DNA from: Pleomorphomonas oryzae DSM 16300
GTDB lineage: Bacteria; Pseudomonadota; Alphaproteobacteria; Rhizobiales; Pleomorphomonadaceae
Assembly: GCF_000422965.1 (NCBI RefSeq)
Contig: NZ_AUHB01000001.1
Coordinates: 588,349 to 652,348, forward strand
Direction of reading: 5' to 3'
Length of the DNA: 64,000 nt
The first letter of the stretch is position 1. Each line of letters opens with the position of its first letter. Both the position numbers and the translations under genes were made by a program. Positions 1 to 6,724 of this stretch are shown piece after piece. Below the pieces are notes generated by a model that was not told the origin of the DNA, did no database searches, and saw nothing but the letters and a program-made list of their open reading frames with translations.

Positions 1-1
1 A

Positions 2-94
2 ACGCTTCACGAGGTTTGCGCCACTCTGCCGGACCCGACGAAGGCGGACAGCGAAGCGGCGATGCTCGACGCCGGCTTCGCCAAATCCAGCTGA
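2..94 (+). CDS. C-terminal end of an unidentified protein (cut by window edge)
   Basis: An open frame enters from the left edge and stops at a TGA at 92-94, giving 30 residues ending in AGFAKSS. The stop lies just before the convergent gene on the minus strand, as expected for a real gene end, and the codon choice is GC-rich like the neighbours. Nothing in this short acidic and alanine-rich tail identifies a family. It could equally be chance coding in GC-rich DNA. Confidence 0.4.
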   Translation, partial: TLHEVCATLPDPTKADSEAAMLDAGFAKSS

Positions 95-110
95 GGCCGG
101 CGTGGCAACG

Positions 111-1523
111 TCAAGGCTGCTCGGCAATGCCACGCTGGCGCAGCCAATCCCGCATTTCAGAGATTTCGTGCGTCTGCGCATCGATGATCTCGCGGGCGAA
201 ATGCTGGTTCTGCGGGTCCTTGCCGAACTTGAGGACCGTTTCGGCCATATCGATCGCTCCCTGATGATGCGGGATCATGCCGCGCACGAAAGCGGTATCG
301 GGATCCGGGTCGGCGATGCCGTTCATCATCGGGCCATGCATGCGATCCATGGCGGCGCGATAGGCGGCCTCGGCAGTTGCCGCGTTGGAAACGCCGTCGG
401 TCGTACCCGTGGCGTCGTGGGGATGCTCGGCATTCGGCGTATGCGTCAGATGCTCGACCGGTGCCGTTCCGACCCTGCCCTCAGCCCCGTAAATGGCAAT
501 GTGCAGCCCCCAGTATCCCGTCACGAAGATCACCAGCGCCGCCGCCAAGCCGGCCGGCACGCCGACGAGCGCCTTCTTGGCCGCCGGCAGGAAATGAACC
601 TCGCGGGTACGGTCGGCGGCAATGGCGACGATGATCGCCATGATCAGCGCGTGACCGATCAGGTCGATACGGCCGAAGGGATAGACCGCGGCGTTGAAGA
701 TGACGAACAGGGCGATGGCCGACAGGCGGCGCACCAGCGGCGTCCAGATCAGGCCGAAGCCCATGGTGAACTCGGCGACACCGGCCATGGGAATGAAGAC
801 GTCTCGCGGCATGCCGAAGGTCAGGAAGGGCTTTTCCACGACCAGCGGGTAGAACCAATCGGGATAGGCGAACTTCTCAAGGCTCGACCACATCAAGGCG
901 ATGGCGACGCCCCAGCGCAGCACCTCGAAGCGGCGCGCCCGCCATTCCGGGTTCGGCAGCGCCTCGAGCACCAGATAGCCGGCAACGCCGACGCCGAGCG
1001 CCAGATAGTCCAGAAGGTGGAAGATGTCATAGTCACGCAACGCCAAGAGCCAGAGGCCGATGATGCCGGCGGCGGCAAGCGGCTGGGTGCGGCGCGAGAA
1101 GATCAGCGCGGCGATCAGCAGCTGCATCCACGACACCCACTCGGCCGGCGTCTTGAGATCGGGCGTCAGGTAGACACCGCCGGTGGCGAAGATGGCGACG
1201 AAGAAGGCGCCGATGACCACGCGGACGAAATCATCGAGCCGCGGCCAAAGCGGGCCGGTGGCCGTGTCGAGGCCACGGAGGATCACTTCACCGGCTGGCG
1301 ACCGCTCGATGAGGCGGGTGGCGAGGAAGAACACCAGAACGAGGACGATGCCGGTCCAGAACCAGGTGTTATGCAGCGTTGCTGCCACCGGCTGCGGCGG
1401 CGCGCCGACGATGAAGGGTGCAAACCATTTAACGTGGGCAGCGGCGGGCGAGATGGCGAGCATGGGCGACGCGACGGCGCCGAACAGGGGGACAAGGATC
1501 TTAGCGGGAAATGACGGTCTCAT
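111..1523 (-). CDS. DoxX-like integral membrane protein with C-terminal DUF305 domain
   Basis: A 470-residue protein. The N-terminus is a hydrophobic signal/anchor (to about residue 30), followed by roughly eight membrane segments to about residue 345 with the look of DoxX/DUF4395-type membrane proteins (for example EVLRWGVAIALMWSSLEKF). A polar linker rich in His and Thr follows. The C-terminal 90 residues are a DUF305 helical bundle with the hallmark MIPHHQGAIDMA at about residues 416-427 and AREIIDAQTHEISEMRDWL after it. DUF305 proteins are periplasmic and often associated with copper or other metals; the paired His and the Met residues could bind metal. The joining of a membrane module to DUF305 in one chain is seen directly. 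The function is inferred and could be metal handling or redox support. It reads toward the left edge; its upstream region carries a TGA-N9-TCA palindrome. Confidence 0.8.
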   Translation of the reverse strand: MRPSFPAKILVPLFGAVASPMLAISPAAAHVKWFAPFIVGAPPQPVAATLHNTWFWTGIVLVLVFFLATRLIERSPAGEVILRGLDTATGPLWPRLDDFVRVVIGAFFVAIFATGGVYLTPDLKTPAEWVSWMQLLIAALIFSRRTQPLAAAGIIGLWLLALRDYDIFHLLDYLALGVGVAGYLVLEALPNPEWRARRFEVLRWGVAIALMWSSLEKFAYPDWFYPLVVEKPFLTFGMPRDVFIPMAGVAEFTMGFGLIWTPLVRRLSAIALFVIFNAAVYPFGRIDLIGHALIMAIIVAIAADRTREVHFLPAAKKALVGVPAGLAAALVIFVTGYWGLHIAIYGAEGRVGTAPVEHLTHTPNAEHPHDATGTTDGVSNAATAEAAYRAAMDRMHGPMMNGIADPDPDTAFVRGMIPHHQGAIDMAETVLKFGKDPQNQHFAREIIDAQTHEISEMRDWLRQRGIAEQP

Positions 1524-1724
1524 CGCGGCTCTCCATCAACGCTGGGGCACTCGCTTGACGACCAGATGTTTCAATCTGGTCGGCGAATGCTCTCGGGCTC
1601 GCGCCTTCCAGCGATCCGGCTGACCGAAATGCCTGTTGCTTACGGATCGCCACAGGCTCAATCCAGCCTGAGCACGGTCACGGAAATCAACGAACGCTGC
1701 CCGTGCCTCGACTTATCATAAATA

Positions 1725-1739
1725 TGAGAATCATTCTCA
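1725..1739. promoter_or_regulatory. 15-bp perfect palindrome, iron-box-like (TGA-N9-TCA)
   Basis: TGAGAATCATTCTCA is a perfect inverted repeat around a central C. It matches the TGA-N9-TCA form of the IRO box described for RirA in Rhizobiales and also resembles Fur-type sites. It lies in the gap between the end of the TetR gene and the start of the DoxX/DUF305 gene, about 200 bp upstream of the latter. Which regulator binds, if any, is inference. Confidence 0.5.
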
Positions 1740-1789
1740 AGTTAGCAGTAGCCCTCACTTGATTAGAACGCTTCCTAATTGCAGGAGGC

Positions 1790-2383
1790 CTAAGTCTGGT
1801 CTGCAAGAAGGCCCGAAGCCATGGCCCGAAAGGCTTCCAACGCCTTGGGCAGCACCTCTTCGGGGCGATCGCTGGCGGCAATCCAAAGGGCGGCATTGAG
1901 GGCGGCTCCGCTGACAAGCCGCGCGGCCGCCTCCGCGTCGAGCGGCTTGACGACGCCCTGTTCGATGAGCCGCTCCATCGCCTGCCTAGTGACCTGCAGA
2001 CAGCGACTCTGGCTTGGCCATTGCGAGGGATCGCCCAGGACCGCCGGACCATCGAGGAGAACGATGCGCTGGACTTCGGGATCGAGAGCCATCTCGATAT
2101 AGGCGTCCCCCTCGGCAAGCATGGCTTGCCAGTCGTCGCTCTCCCGAGCGCCGATCTCCTGGGCGCGCGAGGCCATCTCCGAGTCGATCTGGTCGACGAC
2201 GGCGGCCAGCAGCCCGCGCTTGTCGCCGAAGTTATGATAGAGCGCGCCGCGCGTCAGGCCGACGCTGGCCGTCAGCTCGTCCATCGAAGCGGCGGAATAG
2301 CCTTTTTCGGCAAAAGCCTTCCGCGCCGCCACGATCAGCTTGGCGCGGTTCTCCTCCATGGTTTCCAAACGTCGCTTGGCCAT
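1790..2383 (-). CDS. TetR/AcrR family transcriptional regulator
   Basis: A 197-residue one-domain repressor. Residues about 10-55 form the TetR helix-turn-helix (AFAEKGYSAASMDELTASVG then LTRGALYHNFGDKRGLL); the rest is the helical ligand-binding domain, which cannot be assigned a ligand. An ATG at 2383 preceded by GAGGTGGAG is preferred over the GTG three codons upstream. It is divergent from the RidA-like gene, and the shared intergenic region holds three copies of an ATACG-N3-CGTAT palindrome, so it very likely represses itself and that neighbour. The TetR assignment is firm; the regulon is inferred from position. Confidence 0.92.
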   Translation of the reverse strand: MAKRRLETMEENRAKLIVAARKAFAEKGYSAASMDELTASVGLTRGALYHNFGDKRGLLAAVVDQIDSEMASRAQEIGARESDDWQAMLAEGDAYIEMALDPEVQRIVLLDGPAVLGDPSQWPSQSRCLQVTRQAMERLIEQGVVKPLDAEAAARLVSGAALNAALWIAASDRPEEVLPKALEAFRAMASGLLADQT

Positions 2384-2402
2384 CGTCTCCACCTCAATTC
2401 AC

Positions 2403-2466
2403 ATACGTTCCGTATATGAACTTGACATACGATGCGTATATGACTTAACTCACATACGCATCGTAT
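2403..2466. promoter_or_regulatory. Three tandem TetR-type operators (ATACG-N3-CGTAT)
   Basis: Three 13-bp palindromes occur at 2403-2415 (spacer TTC), 2427-2439 (spacer ATG) and 2454-2466 (spacer CAT). All five-base arms are identical and the flanks are similar (AC before, AT after). Start-to-start spacings are 24 and 27 bp. They sit between the divergent TetR and RidA-like genes, the classic place for an autoregulated TetR operator array. The pattern is seen directly; binding by the adjacent TetR is inference. Confidence 0.85.
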
Positions 2467-2543
2467 ATCAAACGAAGCAACGCGAGAAGCTCTCCAGCCG
2501 CCGGCGAGCCTTGCAAACCCCAGCCATCCATGGAGAGATCGAA

Positions 2544-2948
2544 ATGGCCCAGCGCGACGCCGTCTTCCCCGCCAACAGACACGCCCTCTACGAAGAGCAT
2601 GGCTATTCCGCCGCGATCCGCACGGGCGACCTGCTGTTCGTCTCCGGACAGGTCGGCAGCCGCTCGGATGGCTCGCCCGAGCCGGATTTTCACCGACAGG
2701 TCGAACTGGCCTTCGAAAACCTTGGCGCAACACTGGCAGCGGCGGGCTGCACCTTCGACGACATCGTCGACGTGACGACCTTTCACACCGACCCGGAAAA
2801 CCAGTTCGGAGCGATCATGGCCGTCAAGCAGCAGATCTTCAGCGAGCGCCCCTACCCCAACTGGACGGCCGTCGGCGTGACCTGGCTGGCCGGCTTCGAT
2901 TTCGAGATCAAGGTGATCGCGCGGATTCCCGCTGCGGCAGAGGCGTGA
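2544..2948 (+). CDS. RidA/YjgF/YER057c family protein
   Basis: A 134-residue protein covering the full length of the Rid family, with the typical core GDLLFVSGQVG at about 29-39, FENLGATLAAAGCTFDDIVDVTTF in the middle and AVGVTWLAGFDFEIKVIA near the end. The ATG at 2544 has GGAGAG upstream. Classical RidA enzymes hydrolyse reactive enamines/imines and carry a conserved Arg in the last third; here that stretch reads VTWLAGFDFE without it. The protein may therefore belong to one of the Rid subgroups that lack the Arg and have another job. It is divergent from a TetR gene that probably controls it. Family call firm, activity unknown. Confidence 0.9.
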   Translation: MAQRDAVFPANRHALYEEHGYSAAIRTGDLLFVSGQVGSRSDGSPEPDFHRQVELAFENLGATLAAAGCTFDDIVDVTTFHTDPENQFGAIMAVKQQIFSERPYPNWTAVGVTWLAGFDFEIKVIARIPAAAEA

Positions 2949-3111
2949 CGCCTAGCGCACCGGGTATTTCGGGGCCGCCCGAGCGCCCCGCTTTTCCGAT
3001 CGCTAGCTGGCCGAGGAAAAAAACACATCGGTGGCAGAAATGCGCGAACGGGTTCCTTCCGCACCGGTTGATCGGAAGGCACCCACTTCCCGACGCGGAC
3101 GATAACTCCTA

Positions 3112-3474
3112 TCACTCGATTATATCCCCGCGTTTCCTCCTGACAGTCCGGGTAGCAAGTTCGTATTCAAAAGACTGTGGTCTACGCATCCATTCCCGGC
3201 GGGCCTGCGGATCCCCATCTCGCGCGAACGTCTCTGAAAACCTGAGAGCGTCCTTATAGCAAGGACCATCAATCAAGGCCTTTCCAACGGTTCCCGCATC
3301 GGAGCGACCGTCATCAAAAGATGCTTGGTTACGAGCTACGCACAAGACAAGCTGGCGCCCTAGTTCCCTCTGCTCCGGGGTACCCGGGTGTTCTGTACCA
3401 TCTGACGGCGTTGTGTTCGTCACGCAAGACGCCGCCAACAACGAAATTCCTACAACAGCCAATACAACGCGCAT
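3112..3474 (-). CDS. Small predicted lipoprotein, unknown function
   Basis: A 120-residue protein. Starting at the ATG at 3474 gives a short lipoprotein signal, MRVVLAVVGISLLAASC, with the lipobox Cys at residue 17; a longer start eight codons upstream would spoil it. The mature part is polar with two further Cys residues (LVLCVARNQ and DGPCYKDA) and no recognised domain. Base composition is a little less GC-rich than the flanks. It stands alone between the RidA-like gene and a broken nuclease gene. I do not recognise the family. Confidence 0.6.
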   Translation of the reverse strand: MRVVLAVVGISLLAASCVTNTTPSDGTEHPGTPEQRELGRQLVLCVARNQASFDDGRSDAGTVGKALIDGPCYKDALRFSETFARDGDPQARREWMRRPQSFEYELATRTVRRKRGDIIE

Positions 3475-3542
3475 TCCACCCCCCTCAGGTCCACACAACC
3501 ATAGCGCAAGACTAGCTGACGGTCATTGAGGTTTACTGCGGC

Positions 3543-3860
3543 TCAACACTTCCGCTCTCTGAACGCGCACGGCATCTCAAACCGGCCAGCCCATATCCCT
3601 AGGCGCGCGGCTTGCGCCTTCTCCTGCTCGTCGGCATATCGGCCCTTACTGTACCTAGGCCAGTTGACCGCATAGCCGTTGGCAACAAGCCAGCGGTTGA
3701 CATCAGCACCGTCAGCCCGGCGGCAAACCGCAACAACGCGCTCGTAGCTCCTGCCCGTCGGGCTGCATCTGGTCGGCATGGAAGCATCCAGAAACGTGGT
3801 ATGAGCGTTGGTGCCCACTCACCCGCAGCGATATCGCTTACCTGCTCCTTTGGATGAAGC
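3543..3860 (-). pseudogene. Thermonuclease (SNase-like) gene remnant with in-frame stop
   Basis: The C-terminal half of a staphylococcal-nuclease-like protein is readable: SYERVVAVCRRADGADVNRW, then NGYAVNWPRYSKGRY and GIWAGRF, standard for bacterial secreted thermonuclease-family proteins. Reading upstream in the same frame crosses a TGA at 3819-3821 and then continues with KRYRCG, which is also expected in this family. Further upstream the N-terminal part (substrate loop and first catalytic residues) cannot be found. So the gene is decayed: one nonsense change plus loss of the 5' half. It lies just downstream of tRNA-Phe. Confidence 0.65.
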
Positions 3861-3975
3861 GCCCAGCCGCGCATGGTTGCCCTGAACCAAATTCCAAAAG
3901 GTGGAGCGAAAGGTGGAACGATTAGGCCCAGGTGACGCCTAAGTTCTTGCCTTATAAAAAAATCCTGTTGGAGAA

Positions 3976-4051
3976 TGGTGCCTGAGGGCGGAATTGAACC
4001 ACCGACACTACGATTTTCAGTCGCATGCTCTACCAACTGAGCTACTCAGGC
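3976..4051 (-). tRNA. tRNA-Phe (GAA)
   Basis: The 76-nt cloverleaf on the minus strand has acceptor GCCTGAG / CTCAGGC, D-arm GCTC...GAGC, anticodon stem TGCGA / TCGTA around the loop CTGAAAA (anticodon GAA), T-arm with TTCAATT, and an encoded CCA. It ends the infA-maf-yacG block, as in many Rhizobiales. Confidence 0.97.
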
Positions 4052-4239
4052 ACTTGCCGCGATCCACTGGGCGTTTGGTTGCGTCCAACGGCGAAGCACG
4101 GGCCTTATAGATAGTCCGCGCGGACCTGTCCAGTGGGTTTGGCCGGAAAAATGAACTACGCCGGCAAGGTTAGGAAAGGCGAGCTATTTCAAGGGGGAAG
4201 GCCACCCCGCCCCAAGCGGGTCTTCCGGCCTTGGGTGGC

Positions 4240-4425
4240 TCAGTTGCGCTCGTCGCTCTCGTCGGGTGGCGGCAGATCGTCGTCTTCGACGACGGGGATC
4301 GAGTAGGCGCCCTTCAGCCACCTGTTGAGGTCCACGTCCTTGCAGCGCTTGCTGCAGAACGGGGTGAAGATCGGATCGGTTGGTTCGCCGCAATTGGGGC
4401 AGCGGCTGCTTTTGGGCGCGACCAT
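4240..4425 (-). CDS. yacG: DNA gyrase inhibitor YacG
   Basis: A 61-residue zinc-finger protein. Cysteines 9, 12, 24 and 28 (RCPNCGEPTDPIFTPFCSKRC) give the C-X2-C-X11-C-X3-C pattern of YacG, followed by DLNRWLKGAYSIPV and an acidic tail. YacG of E. coli binds GyrB and blocks DNA gyrase. Its start overlaps the stop of the upstream maf gene by one base, so the two are translationally coupled. Length and neighbourhood are normal for the family. Confidence 0.96.
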   Translation of the reverse strand: MVAPKSSRCPNCGEPTDPIFTPFCSKRCKDVDLNRWLKGAYSIPVVEDDDLPPPDESDERN

Positions 4426-5054
4426 CAGGCGAGTGCTCCATCGGTCCAGCGCGCCCGCACGGGATAGCGGGCGGATTCGAGCAGGTTGGCGGTCTCATGC
4501 AGCGGCAGGCCGACCACCGAGGAATAGGAGCCGGACACCGAGGCGACGAAGGCGCCGGCAAAACCCTGGACGGCATAGCCGCCGGCCTTGCCCTGCCATT
4601 CGCCGGAGGCGAGATAGTCGGCCATTTCCTGGGACGACAGACGCTTGAAGCGGATGCGCGTCTCGACCAGCTTTTCCCTGAGGCCGGAGGGCGTGGCGAG
4701 CGCCAGGCCAGTAAAGACGCGATGCGTCCGGCCGGACAGCAGCGCGATGCAGCCTTCCGCATCGGCGAAGGTCTCGGCCTTCGGCAGGATGCGACGGCCG
4801 ACGGCCACCACCGTGTCGGCGGCGAGCACCAGCACGTCGCGCCCCGGATAGTCCTGGAGCGGCACGCGGTGGGCGGCCACCTCGGCTTTGGCACGGGCGA
4901 GACGACGGGCGAGGCGGCGCGGCAGTTCGGCGCGGCCGGGGGTCTCGTCGACGTCGGCCGGCAACAGCAGGTCGGGCGCGATACCGAGCTGGTTCAGCAG
5001 AGCCACGCGGCGCGGGCTCGCAGATGCCAGAACCAGGACGGGACGATTGGTCAT
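4425..5054 (-). CDS. maf: Maf-family nucleoside triphosphate pyrophosphatase
   Basis: A 209-residue cytosolic house-cleaning enzyme that hydrolyses non-canonical or modified NTPs to the monophosphate and pyrophosphate. The N-terminal [16 protein letters not shown] substrate loop, the ADTVV motif with catalytic Asp in the middle, and [12 protein letters not shown] followed by [10 protein letters not shown] near the end are all present. It sits between infA and yacG, in the usual order. Subgroup (dTTP/UTP versus m7GTP) is not decided here. Full-length and intact. Confidence 0.95.
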   Translation of the reverse strand: MTNRPVLVLASASPRRVALLNQLGIAPDLLLPADVDETPGRAELPRRLARRLARAKAEVAAHRVPLQDYPGRDVLVLAADTVVAVGRRILPKAETFADAEGCIALLSGRTHRVFTGLALATPSGLREKLVETRIRFKRLSSQEMADYLASGEWQGKAGGYAVQGFAGAFVASVSGSYSSVVGLPLHETANLLESARYPVRARWTDGALA

Positions 5055-5133
5055 CAGCTCACCTTCGGTGGCTTGGAGACAGCCGCCCGCCTCCCGGATC
5101 GAGCCGGGGCGGTTCGCCGCCTCCTCACGCCGC

Positions 5134-5352
5134 TCACTTGAAGCGATAGGTGATGCGGCCCTTGGTCAGATCGTAGGGCGTCATCTCGACCAGCACCTTG
5201 TCACCGGCCAGAACGCGGATGCGGTTCTTGCGCATGCGGCCGGCGGTGTGAGCGATGATTTCATGGTCGTTCTCGAGACGAACGCGGAAAGTCGCGTTGG
5301 GCAGAAGTTCCGAGACGACGCCTGGAAACTCCAGGACTTCTTCCTTGGTCAT
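5134..5352 (-). CDS. infA: Translation initiation factor IF-1
   Basis: A 72-residue S1/OB-fold protein: [20 protein letters not shown] at the start, then [20 protein letters not shown] and [20 protein letters not shown] to the end. This is nearly the complete consensus of bacterial IF-1, which binds the 30S A site during initiation. It is placed between the phosphatase gene and maf as in related genomes. Essential and unmodified. Confidence 0.98.
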   Translation of the reverse strand: MTKEEVLEFPGVVSELLPNATFRVRLENDHEIIAHTAGRMRKNRIRVLAGDKVLVEMTPYDLTKGRITYRFK

Positions 5353-5485
5353 GCGGGCATTGATCCGTTTTCGGGAATTGGTGGCGGATAACTATCCGAA
5401 ATGCGCCGCAAAATAAACCACCTCGGCCGAAAAACGCTCAGAAAAGCGAGCAGATAACCGGTGACGAGGGTCGATGACGCATCGA

Positions 5486-6001
5486 TCAGCGGTTCTCGGC
5501 CGCCGCCCCCTCCTCGATCACGCCTTCCCGGCGCGGCTCGAAGGACGGCTTCCAGGCGAGTCGGGCCTTGATCCGAGCCATCAATTGGTCGCGGACGGCG
5601 CGATATTCGTCGAGAATGCGCTCGCGCGAACCGGTCGCCAGCGTCGGATCGGCGGTGGGCCAGTATTCGGCTTCGACGGAATTGTAACGCGTGTATTCGA
5701 GGGCCTTGTGATAGGCATCCGGGGCGAGCGAGATGATGAGGTCGAAGTTACTGTCCTCGAGATCTTCGAAGGTCTGCGGACGGTGGCGGGAGATGTCGAG
5801 GCCGATCTCGTCCATCACCGTCACGGCGAAGGGATCGAGTTCGCCACGGCGGGCACCGGCGGAATCGACGAAGATCTTGCCCGGAAACAGATGACGGGCG
5901 ATGGCCGCCGCCATCGGCGAGCGCACCGCATTGAACGAACAGGCAAACAGCACCGCGCCGGGCTGCTTTCCCTCCGTTGCTGTTTCCACGTCGTCCGTCA
6001 T
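5486..6001 (-). CDS. Low-molecular-weight protein-tyrosine phosphatase / arsenate-reductase-like protein
   Basis: A 171-residue protein with the P-loop signature CSFNAVRS (C-X5-R) near residue 21, preceded by GAVLFA, and the later SAGARRGELDPFAVTVMDEIGLDI typical of the LMW-PTP fold. The family members next to infA and UPF0262 are usually annotated as arsenate reductase or LMW phosphatase without tested activity. The C-terminal 40 residues are a charged extension (KPSFEPRREGVIEEG). It follows the UPF0262 gene closely and is probably cotranscribed with it. Confidence 0.9.
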   Translation of the reverse strand: MTDDVETATEGKQPGAVLFACSFNAVRSPMAAAIARHLFPGKIFVDSAGARRGELDPFAVTVMDEIGLDISRHRPQTFEDLEDSNFDLIISLAPDAYHKALEYTRYNSVEAEYWPTADPTLATGSRERILDEYRAVRDQLMARIKARLAWKPSFEPRREGVIEEGAAAENR

Positions 6002-6033
6002 GAGCCTCCCATCAGGCAGCCCGAGCTCCCGCT

Positions 6034-6519
6034 TCAGCCTTTCCAGTGCAAGACGGCGATCAGCGTGAACAGGCGCCGCGCCGTCAGTTTGTCGATGACG
6101 ATCTTATCCGCCAGCTTGTCGCAAAGAATCTGGGCGCCCTCGTCGTGCAGCGCCCGCCGGCCCATGTCGATCGCCTCGATCTGGCTCGGCGTCGACACCT
6201 TGATCGCCTCGTAATAGCTGTCGCAGACCAGATAATAGTCGCGGATGATCCGGCGGAAAGGGGTCAGCGACAGGATGTGGGTGGTCACCGGTTCGCCATC
6301 GGCCCGGAAGATCTGCAGCACCAGGCGGTTGGATACCAGCGACAGGCGCAGGACGAACTCGCCGCCCGGCGCGCCCACCGGTTCGAAGGAATTCTGCTCC
6401 AGCAGATCGAAGATCGCCACCTGCCGCTCGTGATCGATTTCGCGCGAAATCTGGCCGAGTGATGCCGCGTCGAGGGTCACCGATACGAGGCGCCCGGATA
6501 TACTGGCGGTGTCGGTCAC
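6034..6519 (-). CDS. UPF0262 family protein
   Basis: A 161-residue protein of the alphaproteobacterial UPF0262 family: EIDHERQVAIFDLLEQNSFE, then HILSLTPFRRIIRDYYLVC, SQIEAIDMGRRALHDEG and the end LFTLIAVLHWKG. A GTG at 6519 preceded by GGAGGAC is chosen because family members begin just before the RLVSVTLD segment; the upstream extension to an ATG at 6720 is unlike the family and is rich in Arg. Function unknown. In relatives it directly follows hisD; here 4.5 kb separates the two. Confidence 0.93.
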   Translation of the reverse strand: MTDTASISGRLVSVTLDAASLGQISREIDHERQVAIFDLLEQNSFEPVGAPGGEFVLRLSLVSNRLVLQIFRADGEPVTTHILSLTPFRRIIRDYYLVCDSYYEAIKVSTPSQIEAIDMGRRALHDEGAQILCDKLADKIVIDKLTARRLFTLIAVLHWKG

Positions 6520-6724
6520 GACTGTCCTCCGCAAAATGGTCGTCGAGGCATAGCACGACCATCCTGTCTCACGAAGCCAGCAAAGGTCGACCCGGACAGG
6601 AGTTTTACGCATGCCTCCGTTCACCGGCGGCTGAGCCGCCCGGCGGGCTCGGCGACGCTTGACTCCGGCCACGCCCGGCAACACATAGCGGACGCGCGCC
6701 GGCTTTCCGGCCCTTATCATTCAT

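Noticed and set aside
102..1514. A 470-codon frame on the plus strand
   Set aside because: Mirror of the DoxX/DUF305 gene, Arg/His/Gly/Asp-rich without any fold-like pattern.
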